This document shows positions 24,565 through 33,421 of a DNA stretch of 55,118 bases, piece by piece. Every line of letters begins with the position of its first letter. The first letter of the stretch is position 1. The DNA comes from an uncultured Saprospiraceae bacterium. Lineage in GTDB: Bacteria > Bacteroidota > Bacteroidia > Chitinophagales > Saprospiraceae. A program made the translations under genes and the position numbers. The notes beneath the pieces were generated by a model. It was not told where the DNA came from, did no database searches, and saw only the letters and a program-made list of their open reading frames with translations. Location: positions 1 to 55,118 of the forward strand of contig CAKZSH010000068.1 in the NCBI GenBank assembly GCA_937918905.1, in the 5' to 3' direction.

Positions 24565-25124
24565 AATCTTGCTTTTTTGAGCATGTTAAAGTGATTCGGA
24601 ACTTGTAATTAGTGATTTGCAATGAAATAGAAAATTCAATCATTAATCTCAGAATACAAATTCACCCACAAAAATAGTAGGAATAGTGAGAAAATGTGCT
24701 GAATAATGCCCAAAATTCAAGTTTTTCACATTTAAATAAAAAATAATTTATAAAAAATCACATATATAACTTTCTGGCATAAATATTGCAATTATTTTTA
24801 ATGTGTAAGTTTTGGTTAAAGAATTGTAAGATTCGTTTCAAGCCCGTAGTTTTCTACGGGCTTTTTTTATTGATATTTTTACCCACCAAAACCTTTCTCT
24901 TTCCCTTTGCAAGTTATTTCAAAATAGTCCTTAACTCGTGGTTTTAGATTATTCAGTAATTATTTACATTAGTTTTTGATTCACTTCGGTAATGGTTAAT
25001 CAGGTTAATTCGATTACCTATTTTACCTATTTAAGACACATATTTTCGATCACAATATGACCGAATTAATTTTTTAACCAATTCACTAATCCACTAAAAA
25101 TCATTTAAAAATACTTTCCTTTTT
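24565..25124. other. Non-coding gap with one strong terminator
   Basis: No protein frame is convincing. A strong rho-independent terminator sits at 24841-24868 with no gene directly before it on the plus strand. The preceding 60-80 bases could be a small RNA. The remainder of the gap is AT-rich and featureless to me. Confidence 0.4.
24841..24868 (+). terminator. Orphan intrinsic terminator
   Basis: An 8 bp stem AGCCCGTA/TACGGGCT (24841-24848 with 24855-24862), rich in GC for this genome, is followed by seven T. No annotated plus-strand gene ends nearby, so it may terminate a small RNA. Confidence 0.75.
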
Positions 25125-25151
25125 TTTGCTTTTACATTCTATGAATTCACC

Positions 25152-25159
25152 TATATTTG
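25152..25159 (+). promoter_or_regulatory. -7 element of the alanine dehydrogenase gene
   Basis: TATATTTG is an exact TAnnTTTG, followed by TGCGAC, 86 bases before the start codon. A TTTG at 25125-25128 lies 23 bases upstream, slightly farther than ideal. Confidence 0.6.
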
Positions 25160-25245
25160 TGCGACTTTTTTAAGATGAGAAAATATTCTCTGAATAAAAG
25201 CAAAAATGTACGTACTAATTACTTAACCAATTTAAAACTACCAAA

Positions 25246-26361
25246 ATGATAATTGGAGTTCCCAAAGAAATTAAAAATAACGAAAATCGTGTTGCTCTCA
25301 CACCTGCTGGGGCACTTGAATTAACAAAACGTGGTCATACCGTTTATGTGCAATCCACCGCTGGTATAGGAAGTGGATTCTCTGATAAAGATTATAAAGA
25401 GGCTGGTGCTAAAATTACGAAGACCATTGAGAATACTTACAATAAGGCTCAGATGATTATGAAGGTCAAAGAACCTATCAAACCAGAATATAAATTGATT
25501 CAAAAAGATCAATTGGTATTCACTTATTTTCACTTTGCTTCTTACAAACCACTTACTCAGGCCATGATAAAAAGCAGAGCGGTTTGCTTAGCATATGAGA
25601 CTGTGGAGTTGCCAGATCGTTCTTTACCACTATTGGTTCCAATGTCTGAAGTAGCAGGGCGAATGTCCATTCAGCAAGGGGCTAAATATTTGGAAAAACC
25701 AATGGAAGGAAGAGGTGTTTTATTAGGCGGTGTTCCAGGTGTTCCTCCAGGAAAAGTATTGGTAATTGGAGGTGGAATCGTAGGTACTCAGGCTGCAAAA
25801 ATGGCTGCAGGTTTGGGAGCAAATGTTACGATTTTGGATATCAATTTAAATCGCCTTCGGTACTTGGCGGATGTGATGCCTGCCAATGTTACTACGATGT
25901 ACTCTAATGAATTTAATATTCGAAGATTGATCAAAAATCATGATTTGATTGTTGGAGCAGTTTTGATTCCAGGAGCAAAAGCACCTAATTTGATTACTAG
26001 GGATATGTTGAAAGACATGCGTCCTGGGACTGTTCTTGTGGATGTTGCAGTTGACCAAGGTGGTTGTATCGAAACGACTAAACCAACTACTCACGCCAAG
26101 CCTATTTATATCATTGATGGTGTGGTTCATTATTGTGTTGCGAATATGCCTGGTGCAGTTCCTTACACCTCCACTATTGCTTTGACCAATGCCACTTTAC
26201 CATATGCGATTCAATTGGCAAATAAAGGTTGGAAAAAAGCATGTACTGATGATAATAGTTTGAAATTAGGATTGAATGTTATCAATGGAAAAGTAGTTTA
26301 CAAAGGTGTAGCAGATACATTCAAATTAAAATTACATGACGTTGAAGAGTTTTTGAAATAA
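25246..26361 (+). CDS. ald: Alanine dehydrogenase
   Basis: A 371-residue NAD-dependent enzyme that interconverts L-alanine and pyruvate plus ammonia. The N-terminal MIIGVPKEIKNNENRVALTP is the family signature. K75 (in MKVKEP), H96 (in YFHFAS) and D270 (in VDVAVDQGG) match the catalytic residues. The Rossmann motif VIGGGIVGTQAAKMA (G175-G180) with D198 at the end of the second strand fits NAD preference. The length is typical. A clear -7 element lies upstream, and an inverted repeat begins right after the stop. It stands alone and probably links amino-acid catabolism to nitrogen supply. Confidence 0.95.
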   Translation: MIIGVPKEIKNNENRVALTPAGALELTKRGHTVYVQSTAGIGSGFSDKDYKEAGAKITKTIENTYNKAQMIMKVKEPIKPEYKLIQKDQLVFTYFHFASYKPLTQAMIKSRAVCLAYETVELPDRSLPLLVPMSEVAGRMSIQQGAKYLEKPMEGRGVLLGGVPGVPPGKVLVIGGGIVGTQAAKMAAGLGANVTILDINLNRLRYLADVMPANVTTMYSNEFNIRRLIKNHDLIVGAVLIPGAKAPNLITRDMLKDMRPGTVLVDVAVDQGGCIETTKPTTHAKPIYIIDGVVHYCVANMPGAVPYTSTIALTNATLPYAIQLANKGWKKACTDDNSLKLGLNVINGKVVYKGVADTFKLKLHDVEEFLK

Positions 26362-26368
26362 AAATTTT

Positions 26369-26434
26369 TCAATCAAAATCAAAATGACAATCAAAATTAA
26401 AACAGGTCGAAAATCTAGTTTTGATTTTGATTGA
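26369..26434. repeat. AATCAAAATC-type inverted repeat
   Basis: Arms 26369-26384 and 26419-26434 pair perfectly over 16 bases (TCAATCAAAATCAAAA). A related element at about 46550-46617 shares AATCAAAATGRCAATCAAAA in opposite orientation. It starts just after the ald stop codon. Confidence 0.75.
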
Positions 26435-26450
26435 ATTTTTGATTTTGAAA

Positions 26451-26553
26451 AAGGGAAAAAGGATTTACGCTTTAAGAAGTTTGACGAATCTTCATGTTCA
26501 CCATTTTTCGTCAATACCTCTCAAATCGTAAATTCGTCTTCCCTTTTTCCCTT
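26451..26553. repeat. Inverted repeat upstream of the RNase Z-like gene
   Basis: Arm AAGGGAAAAAGGATTTACG (26451-26469) pairs with 26527-26553 around a small bulge. An inner stem TTGACGA/TCGTCAA lies at 26481-26487 and 26508-26514. It would form part of the leader of the next gene if transcribed. Confidence 0.7.
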
Positions 26554-26616
26554 CTTCCCCCCACTTCCTTTTCCCAATTTCGGAACATACTTCCCTACTC
26601 TGCTGTTAACCTAATT

Positions 26617-27489
26617 ATGAAATTAACGATTACAGGACATTCTACTGCCCTATTCTCTACTTGGTATTTTATTGAGGAATTAGGTTTGCTTTTTGATTGT
26701 GGCGATGGAGCAACAGCTGGACTGATGCAAAAATCTCGCAAAGTCAAACATATCTTTATTTCTCATGCAGACCGAGATCACCTAACAGGACTTTTACAAT
26801 TCAATCAACTTAATGCTAGAGATGGTTTTCCTAAAATATATTTCCCTAGCGACTCAGCATCATTTCCTTTTCTTCAAGAATTTTCCAATCGCTTTGATCC
26901 TCATGTAAAAGGTACAGAATGGATTAAAATCAAACCCGATCAAATCATCGAAATCAAGAAAAATATTTTTGTTCAACCTTTTCGAAATGAACATGTAAAA
27001 ATTGGAAAAGACGTAGTGAAGAGTTTAAGTTTTCATGTTTTTCAAAGTAAGAAAAAGTTAAATGAGGAATATTTAAACCTGTCTGGAAATGAAATAAAGG
27101 CACTTCGAGAAAAACATGGAATGGATGCTCTCACTCATGAGGTCAAAGAAAATATATTGAGTTACTCTGGTGATACTCCTGTCGAATGGGACGGACGGTG
27201 GAATGATACCAAAATCTTAATTCATGAAGCAACCTTCCTGCAAAAAGGCGATGTGAATTTAGATGACCATCGAAAAAATAAACACAGCTATTTGGAAGAA
27301 GTCATTGAAATGGTCAGTCAAACTAATGTGGAAAAATTAATATTAGGGCATTTTTCTTCAAGGTACTCGGCAGAGGAAATTGATCAAAGTATTGATTTCT
27401 TTTGTAAAAAATATAATTTAGAAATTCCTGTATTTCGAGTGTTACCGGGGGAAAGGATTTGGGATATTTTAAATATAAAGGTGAGTTAA
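26617..27489 (+). CDS. RNase Z-like metallo-beta-lactamase-fold hydrolase
   Basis: A 290-residue protein starting at the ATG at 26617 (MKLTITGHSTALFSTW). An upstream frame extension to 26494 has poor composition and overlaps an inverted repeat. The metal motif is FISHADRDHLTG, giving H-x-D-x-D-H instead of the usual HxHxDH. Further ligands are likely in FRNEHVK, LSYSGDTP and LGHFSSRYS, the last typical of tRNase Z. It lacks the long exosite arm of classical RNase Z. It may process tRNA 3' ends or act as another hydrolase; the fold is firm, the substrate is not. Confidence 0.78.
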   Translation: MKLTITGHSTALFSTWYFIEELGLLFDCGDGATAGLMQKSRKVKHIFISHADRDHLTGLLQFNQLNARDGFPKIYFPSDSASFPFLQEFSNRFDPHVKGTEWIKIKPDQIIEIKKNIFVQPFRNEHVKIGKDVVKSLSFHVFQSKKKLNEEYLNLSGNEIKALREKHGMDALTHEVKENILSYSGDTPVEWDGRWNDTKILIHEATFLQKGDVNLDDHRKNKHSYLEEVIEMVSQTNVEKLILGHFSSRYSAEEIDQSIDFFCKKYNLEIPVFRVLPGERIWDILNIKVS

Positions 27490-27666
27490 TTTAAGTTAAC
27501 TTCTTCATCAAATCCATCTTCTTAAAATTAGTGTTACCAATAAAGTTTTTAATTTAGATGTTCATTATCAAACCATTTATATGATGAAAGTTCCAGTATT
27601 TGGGCTTCATGTTCGATTAAAAAGTTTGCATCGAAATCAATTAACTTTTTCAAAATAAAACAATCC

Positions 27667-28101
27667 ATGAAAAAAACATTGCTCCTTTTTGCTTTAGTTT
27701 TAACCTGCACTACGCTATCCTTTTCTCAAAATAAAGATTTCAATAAAATCAAAAAACTGATGGCGATCCAATCTGATTGTTGGAACAAAGGAGACATTGA
27801 TTGTTTTATGGAAACCTATTGGAAGTCGAATGAACTTCAATTTATCGGATCAAAAGGAGTGACTTATGGTTGGAAAAACACACTCAATCGTTACAAGAAA
27901 AATTACCCAACCAAAGCCGATATGGGACAACTTACTTTTGACATTATCAATATGGATAAGCGTAGTCGAAAAGTTATTTCAGTTGTCGGCAAATGGCATC
28001 TTAAACGAGGTGCTGACCTTGGTGATTTGGAAGGACACTTTTTATTGATATTAAAAAAGATAAAAGGTAATTGGGTGATTGTTTCGGATCATTCGAGTTG
28101 A
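27667..28101 (+). CDS. Secreted NTF2-like (SnoaL/DUF4440) protein
   Basis: A 144-residue protein with a cleavable signal peptide (MKKTLLLFALVLTCTTLSFSQ). The mature part matches the NTF2-like pattern: an N-terminal helix LMAIQSDCWNKGDIDCFMETYW, then GWKNTLNRYKKNYP, and beta strands ending HFLLILKKIKGNWVIVSDHSS. Members of this fold are small ligand-binding cones or enzymes. No catalytic residue can be assigned. It probably resides in the periplasm. The gene is monocistronic by context. Confidence 0.78.
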   Translation: MKKTLLLFALVLTCTTLSFSQNKDFNKIKKLMAIQSDCWNKGDIDCFMETYWKSNELQFIGSKGVTYGWKNTLNRYKKNYPTKADMGQLTFDIINMDKRSRKVISVVGKWHLKRGADLGDLEGHFLLILKKIKGNWVIVSDHSS

Positions 28102-28174
28102 AAATTAGTATTGAGATTATGAGTATCGAATATTGCGAAAAGGGGATGTTTATTTAACGGTGTCTATTAATTTT

Positions 28175-28304
28175 CTTCTTAGCCGTCGGATGTAAATCCG
28201 ACTCTCTCGGTCGAATAATATTGATTTTAAAACATTTATAATCAAGAATTTAGAGCATACGTTTTTTGATGAGAGAGTCGGATTTATATCCGACGGCTAA
28301 GAAG
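28175..28304. repeat. Inverted repeat with 33-base arms
   Basis: Arm 28175-28207 pairs with 28272-28304 with one mismatch; the arms contain TTAGCCGTCGGATGTAAATC. The left arm is followed by GGTCGAATAATATT, related to the CGAATAAC motif in the other elements. Confidence 0.88.
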
Positions 28305-28340
28305 AACAAGCTCAAAGAAACACATTCATGAACACTCCCT

Positions 28341-28419
28341 CCCTGCGTTTTTTGCCTCGATTATCGACAAAATCTAAATCAATATAAACGACACCTCTTA
28401 TTAAATTCGGTATAAGTTA
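28341..28419. repeat. Dispersed repeat, copy 1 (79 bases)
   Basis: This segment, containing TTATCGACAAAATCTAAATC and ACACCTCTTATTAAATTCGG, recurs with only a few differences at 40107-40185, where it forms the right part of a larger inverted repeat. Here the matching left arm is missing, so it is probably a truncated copy. Confidence 0.8.
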
Positions 28420-28450
28420 GTAAGGATGAATCAGAGGTAAAGCAACATTA

Positions 28451-28502
28451 TAAGTTCTTGTCCATAATTAGTTATAACTTATGAATTATGAACAAGAACT
28501 TA
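28451..28502. repeat. Inverted repeat with 20-base arms
   Basis: TAAGTTCTTGTCCATAATTA (28451-28470) pairs with 28483-28502 with two mismatches around a short loop. Confidence 0.8.
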
Positions 28503-28513
28503 GATTCCTAAAT

Positions 28514-28656
28514 AACTCAAGTTGCGGATAATTTGATTTGAGATTGTGGGTATTAAGTATAGGGACTACGAACCATTCTCAATACCCAATACACATCATC
28601 CCAATACAATTTTTTAAATACAAAATCATCAATCAAATTTATCCGCAACTTGAGTT
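28514..28656. repeat. Inverted repeat with AACTCAAGTTGCGGATAA arms
   Basis: The left arm from 28514 (AACTCAAGTTGCGGATAA) pairs with the right arm ending at 28656, about 27 bases with minor differences. The interior holds two inverted AATACCCAAT-like pieces. One-sided sequence at 955-983 matches this arm. Confidence 0.85.
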
Positions 28657-28778
28657 AAATAATCAAAAAAGTGACGATGGCAGAGTTAATAGAATCAAGT
28701 TGTGTTATTGAGGAGGAAAATCCTCAATGGAGGCGGAACGAACTGTAAAGTAAGCTAGAATACAATAGCATAAACAAT

Positions 28779-28802
28779 GAGCATCCCCCGAGAGGGATGC
28801 TC
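28779..28802. terminator. Strong hairpin GAGCATCCC/GGGATGCTC
   Basis: A perfect 9 bp stem (28779-28787 with 28794-28802) and a six-base loop. No T-tract follows on the plus strand, so a terminator function is uncertain; it may be part of an RNA or another repeat. Confidence 0.45.
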
Positions 28803-28964
28803 AAATTTAACTAACACACGCCTTTAATTATTATTCAAAGTTATTATACATACACCCCGATTTTGGTCTTATAGTATTTAAGTATTGGACATAAGTCTAT
28901 AATTATTCAACCCTAAAGCCTATTTTTGTTTTATAAGTTGACAACTAATCGATTATATGTATTG

Positions 28965-29130
28965 GGTTCAAGGTGATTTTATGTGGTTGGTCAAAATAGT
29001 TATTGAGTTATTGGTTAATAAGTTATTGGTCAAAAACCATAGAAAAATAACGTTATTCGAAATAACTCAATAACCAATAACCAATAACTTAATAACTATT
29101 TTGACCAACCATATAAAATCATTTTGAACC
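28965..29130. repeat. 166-base inverted repeat with about 60-base arms
   Basis: The left arm, about 28965-29029, contains TGGTTGGTCAAAATAGTTAT. It pairs with the right arm, about 29068-29130, with a few mismatches and a small length difference. The centre contains CGTTATTCGAAATAAC, the motif shared with other elements. Confidence 0.88.
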
Positions 29131-29629
29131 ATGTATTGTTATCTCTTTTAGTTAAGTAAGTGGGTAGACAAAATTCATAGCTCATATTGTCAAGCAACTT
29201 TTGTTGCAGTATATTAAACCTTAATCCCAATAATTATTCGAGTGATTTTAAGAAATTAAGGAATAAAAAATGAATAAATCATTCTTATAAGTTTGATACT
29301 ACAAATTAATAGTATCTATTCTTCCTTTGCAAGAAACAAATGGGGCAAAAAAAACTTCTAAGGGTCAAAAATAATTTTTGGGGTCAAAAAAAAATACTGG
29401 AATAGCTATGGCAGAAAAGTTAAAGATATTTTTTTGACTTTTACCTTTATAATTATCAGTTTTTCAAAAAAATCATTGTATAGCCTACGTTACGAAATTA
29501 TTTTTTTGGGATAAATGGCGAAAAAATAGCCCGTCAAAAACTGTATTTATTGTTTTTCTATTCCATAGGTTAGAATCTATTTAATTCGCATTCCTTAGAA
29601 TAGAGTCCATTAACCCAACACAAATAATT

Positions 29630-32599
29630 ATGAAAAATATTTCTCTATATCTTTCGTTGGTTTGCCTTATTTCAACGTTTTATTTAAGTGCTCAGCCTAT
29701 AAATTCCCATCAAGAATTTTCAACTCAAAATACTCTTGATTCTGCTAGATTTTATCTTTCAAGTCAACAATATGTAAAGGCTAGGTATTGGACTGATATA
29801 GCCATTGAGAAAGCTAGAAAATCCAATAATGAAACTCAATTGACTGAAGGGTATCTTAAATTAATCAGAATAGAAAATATAGCCCCAATAGATAAACAAA
29901 CTAATTGTAAGCAAATCATAGATAATGCAACTCAAGAACTAAAAGATTCCTTTAACCTGGCTAAAATTTATCTCACTCGGTCTCAAGCTTTCTTGAATTC
30001 TCCAGAATTTGATTCAATTAAATATTACCTCGATTTATCGAAACCCTATTTGGTTCAAGATTCCGTTCATTTATATAAAATTTATTACGAAATCTATTAT
30101 GGTTATTATTATTACAAAAATTTGGAATACTTAAAAGCTCTGGATAGATATTCTTTGGCTAAAAGAATGGCTGAAAGTATTTCAAATGAAGATGTCATAC
30201 ATGAGATTAATCCCTATTTGGCATTTTTATATAGAGATTTTGGAGCATACGATTATGCACATGAGATACTTGACGAGGGTATTTCTACCTTTAAGAATAA
30301 TAACGATATAAGACTGCTTCAATTTAATTATTTAAATAAGATTAATTTCCTAACAGAAAATAAAGATTTTGCGGAAGCCATCCTGTATTCTGATTCTTTA
30401 ATAGATATACATAAAAATGTTCAACCCTTTCAGTTTATTTTTGGCGCTTATCAAGAGAAAGGGCATGCTTATATTTTCCTAAATCAATTGGACTCTGCTA
30501 AGTATTACTTGGATTTAGGTTTAGAGCTTGCAACAAAGGATAACAATGACTATGCAATTGGATTGATTTATGGTAGCCTTGCTCTATTAGAGATAAGAAA
30601 TAATAACAATGAACTTGCAAAAAAATACGGAGAAGAGTATATAAAGTACTTTCCAAATGGAGATTTAGATTTTAATACTGAAATGTCATCGCTCTACTCA
30701 GAAGAAAAAAATTATAAGAAAGCTTTCCAATTTTCAAATCTGAATAATGTCAATTTAGATTTATTGGAAAATAATTATAAAATCATTTCAACTTTACTTA
30801 ATGAAAAATTTGAAAATGAAGAAAAGATAAAATCTCTAGCTTTTAATCAAGAGATTGAGCAGCAACAACAGCGAGTATATTTATTATCAGGTATTGTGTT
30901 GTTTAGTTTAATATCTATGGTAGGTTTTTTTTGGGCTTACCGTCAAATAAGGCAACGAAATGAATTGCTTCAAAAAGATGTGGAAAATAAAAAACTCATA
31001 GAGGAACAGGCTCACGAATTAAGAAAAAATGAAGCACTAAAATCTCGATTTTTCTCAAATATCTCACATGAACTCCGCACTCCGCTTACTCTTATTATTA
31101 ATCCAGTTAAGCAACTTTTGATTAATGATAGTTTTGATGCAAAAACGAAAGAATCACTTAATGGTATTCTCGACAACAGCAACGAATTACTGAGTATGAC
31201 CAATCAAATATTGGATTTAACTAAAAAAGAAATTACGGATATTAATGTAGTTCCTTCTAAATTTTCTCTTCAGAGATTTTTCCAACATATATTTAAAAAG
31301 TATTTACCACTTGCTGAAAGTAAGCATATCGACTTACAATTAACTAATAAACCAGGAAGTGATGTTATACTTATTAATGACGCTTCTAAGTTGAATACTA
31401 TTGTCGGTAACCTTGTGAGCAATGCCATTAAATATTCCAATGATAATAGCGAAGTGAATATTTCAGTTAATCAAAAAGGGGAGAATATTGTGGTATATGT
31501 AAAGGATAAAGGAAGAGGAATTCACGAAAAAGACATAACACATATTTTTGACCATTACTATCAATCCAAATATCAGCATCTCCGTCCTCAAGGAGGTTAT
31601 GGTATCGGGTTGTCCATTTGCAAGGAGTATATTCAAGCACTTGGCGGAACCATTTCTGTTAATAGTAAAATAAATGAGGGAAGTGAGTTTATCCTCACTT
31701 TCCCAAAAATTATCAATCATAACCCTAGTAACATTTCAACTGTAGATTTTAAAACCGAAACCAATAACCGAACAGTCTTAAACAAAACTAATAAAAAAGA
31801 ACATCCATTCGTATTGGTAGTGGAGGACGATTTGAAGATGTGTAAATACCTTAAAGAATTATTAAAAGAAGAATATCATTTGGTTTTTGCTCATAACGGA
31901 AAAGATGCCCTACACCTAATTCAAAAAACTCCACCATTATTAATAATTACTGATATTATGATGCCGGTCATGGATGGACTAGAGTTAATAGAGGAGATAA
32001 AAAATCAGGATAAATGGAAAGGAATTCCAGTATTAGCACTAACAGCAAATAACAATATTATTATTGAAATGAAAGCTCTACGAACTGGAGTGGATAGTTA
32101 CCTAATGAAACCTTTTGAGGAATTTGAATTGAAAACATCTCTTTATAATCTCCTAAACAATGCAGAGGAACGAGAAGAAAGTCAATCTTACTTAATCAAT
32201 TCTGAGATTCAAACTAGTATTGATAATCAAGAACTTAAATTATTAGAAGAAAAAATTGCTCCTTTGATAACTGATGTAAATCTAAATATTGATTCCTTAG
32301 CCAAGGAATTAAATATGAGTCCAACCAAACTCAATATTCTCATGAAAAAAGAAACTGGATTGACTCCTAAAAGATACATCAATGAACTTAGACTTTTAAA
32401 AGCTAGGAAAATGTTGGACGATAAGGTATATGACTCAGTTAAGGCAGTTGCATATAGCGTTGGTTTCAATTCCTCTAAATTGTTTTCTAGAAAATTCAAA
32501 GCTCGGTTTGGAAAATATCCAAGTGAATTCCTATCTAATTCATCATCAATAAAAACTTTTCAAAAGAAGATAAATGTTTCAGACATATCTGGAATATAA
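29630..32599 (+). CDS. Hybrid two-component regulator: TPR sensor, kinase, receiver, AraC
   Basis: A 989-residue one-protein signalling chain. A signal peptide (1-21) exports a TPR-like sensor (about 30-390, DSAKYYLDLGLELATK). A membrane helix lies at about 416-437. The kinase has H480 in SNISHELRTPL and an ATPase domain with VGNLVSNAIKYS and GYGIGLSICKEY. The receiver carries D775 in IITDIMMPVMDG. The C-terminal AraC helix-turn-helix (about 875-970) reads VAYSVGFNSSKLFSRKFKARFGKYPSEF. It is built like hybrid regulators of polysaccharide or nutrient loci, but with TPRs outside instead of a propeller. The nearest genes it might control are those to its right. The signal is unknown. Confidence 0.92.
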   Translation: MKNISLYLSLVCLISTFYLSAQPINSHQEFSTQNTLDSARFYLSSQQYVKARYWTDIAIEKARKSNNETQLTEGYLKLIRIENIAPIDKQTNCKQIIDNATQELKDSFNLAKIYLTRSQAFLNSPEFDSIKYYLDLSKPYLVQDSVHLYKIYYEIYYGYYYYKNLEYLKALDRYSLAKRMAESISNEDVIHEINPYLAFLYRDFGAYDYAHEILDEGISTFKNNNDIRLLQFNYLNKINFLTENKDFAEAILYSDSLIDIHKNVQPFQFIFGAYQEKGHAYIFLNQLDSAKYYLDLGLELATKDNNDYAIGLIYGSLALLEIRNNNNELAKKYGEEYIKYFPNGDLDFNTEMSSLYSEEKNYKKAFQFSNLNNVNLDLLENNYKIISTLLNEKFENEEKIKSLAFNQEIEQQQQRVYLLSGIVLFSLISMVGFFWAYRQIRQRNELLQKDVENKKLIEEQAHELRKNEALKSRFFSNISHELRTPLTLIINPVKQLLINDSFDAKTKESLNGILDNSNELLSMTNQILDLTKKEITDINVVPSKFSLQRFFQHIFKKYLPLAESKHIDLQLTNKPGSDVILINDASKLNTIVGNLVSNAIKYSNDNSEVNISVNQKGENIVVYVKDKGRGIHEKDITHIFDHYYQSKYQHLRPQGGYGIGLSICKEYIQALGGTISVNSKINEGSEFILTFPKIINHNPSNISTVDFKTETNNRTVLNKTNKKEHPFVLVVEDDLKMCKYLKELLKEEYHLVFAHNGKDALHLIQKTPPLLIITDIMMPVMDGLELIEEIKNQDKWKGIPVLALTANNNIIIEMKALRTGVDSYLMKPFEEFELKTSLYNLLNNAEEREESQSYLINSEIQTSIDNQELKLLEEKIAPLITDVNLNIDSLAKELNMSPTKLNILMKKETGLTPKRYINELRLLKARKMLDDKVYDSVKAVAYSVGFNSSKLFSRKFKARFGKYPSEFLSNSSSIKTFQKKINVSDISGI

Positions 32600-32620
32600 A
32601 AAAAATACCTGATTGCCCTT

Positions 32621-32731
32621 CTTGCGCCACTTTTTCAAGGTGGTGCATGGCAAAGAATAATAACTTTTTTTTACTTATAAAGGCAGAGCCTTTTGAATGA
32701 TGTGTACCACCTTGAAAAGGTGGCGCAAGCG
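32621..32731. repeat. REP doublet, copy 1 (shortened)
   Basis: CTTGCGCCACTTTTTCAAGG and the complementary right arm (about 32703-32731) flank an interior shared in part with copies 2 and 3 (AAGGCAGAGCCTTTTGAAT). The left part of the interior is deleted. It sits between the hybrid regulator stop and the RAYT stop. Confidence 0.88.
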
Positions 32732-32743
32732 TATTTCAAAAAA

Positions 32744-33316
32744 TCAGCCCATATAATTGTAAAAACTTTCTAGTATTTCAACTTCAAAAATTCCTTTGCC
32801 ATCTTCTAAATAATTAGAAGCACTACTGTAAATATATTGTTGAGGCATTTCGACCCATCCTGCACGAACTGGATTTTTATGGATGTAATTCAATTTTTGA
32901 CGAATCACTTTTGGAGAGTATAAAAGGATTGGGTGATTACTTGTTTGCCAAAATTGATGTTCCGTTTTTCTATTATTTCTTTTGGCAAAAAAACCAAACA
33001 TATACATTAACCATTCTCTTCGGCTTTCATTTGAAGTCGGTAAATCTTTTAAAATACGATAGGCTGTAAAAGATTTGAAATCGCCTAAAACTTCTGATAA
33101 GGTTTGTTTACCATCTGCGCTAGCTACTAGATGAATATGATTAGTCATAATTACATATCCATAAATATGTAGACCTTTATTTGCTTGACAGTATTTTAAA
33201 TTATCTAAAACTAAGTCGCGATATTTTTTTCTGGAAAATATGTCAATCCAACCTACTACAGTTAAGGTCAAATAATTTAAGCCTCGTTGGTCAAGGACTT
33301 TATAGCGGTTACTCAT
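32744..33316 (-). CDS. REP-associated tyrosine transposase (RAYT)
   Basis: A 190-residue single-strand DNA transposase of the IS200-like (HUH) superfamily. The HUH motif is H60-I-H62 in MTNHIHLVAS; the catalytic tyrosine is probably Y144 in LNYIHKNPVRAGW, the sequence that marks RAYTs. Typical RAYT features such as FKSFTAYRIL and FWQTSNHP are present, and the length is near the family norm. REP doublets flank the gene on both sides, as expected for the domesticated REP/RAYT unit. These proteins bind and cut REP hairpins. No second IS605-type gene or insertion-sequence end is seen. The frame is intact. Confidence 0.92.
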   Translation of the reverse strand: MSNRYKVLDQRGLNYLTLTVVGWIDIFSRKKYRDLVLDNLKYCQANKGLHIYGYVIMTNHIHLVASADGKQTLSEVLGDFKSFTAYRILKDLPTSNESRREWLMYMFGFFAKRNNRKTEHQFWQTSNHPILLYSPKVIRQKLNYIHKNPVRAGWVEMPQQYIYSSASNYLEDGKGIFEVEILESFYNYMG

Positions 33317-33421
33317 AGTTGAACGTTTAATTTTACAAGAGAATCTTTGTATAAAATTAAACTATGGAATGGTAAATTTCCAATATTGTTCTTTTGAATA
33401 TTACTTAACAATATGTACTAA

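Larger units (their letters stand above)
28102..29629. other. 1.5 kb gene-poor stretch dense in inverted repeats
   Basis: Four separate inverted repeats, one dispersed repeat and one hairpin occur here, listed individually. A 23-residue frame at 28677-28748 (MAELIESSCVIEEENPQWRR) contains its own small hairpin and is not convincing. From 29131 to 29629 I see only AT-rich sequence that must hold the promoter of the hybrid kinase gene; no exact TAnnTTTG with a proper -33 was found. Confidence 0.6.

Noticed and set aside
25160..25245. Riboswitch before alanine dehydrogenase
   Set aside because: The leader is under 90 bases and shows no conserved hairpin or recognisable aptamer core.
26494..26616. 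41-codon extension of the RNase Z-like protein
   Set aside because: It overlaps an inverted repeat, and the conserved fold starts only at MKLTITG.
28677..28748. 23-residue frame upstream of a hairpin
   Set aside because: Very short, contains its own hairpin, and the following hairpin lacks a T-tract; nothing supports translation.
32744..33316. IS200/IS605 insertion sequence
   Set aside because: The transposase has the RAYT-type YIHKNPVRAG motif, no TnpB gene is present, and REP doublets rather than insertion-sequence ends flank it.
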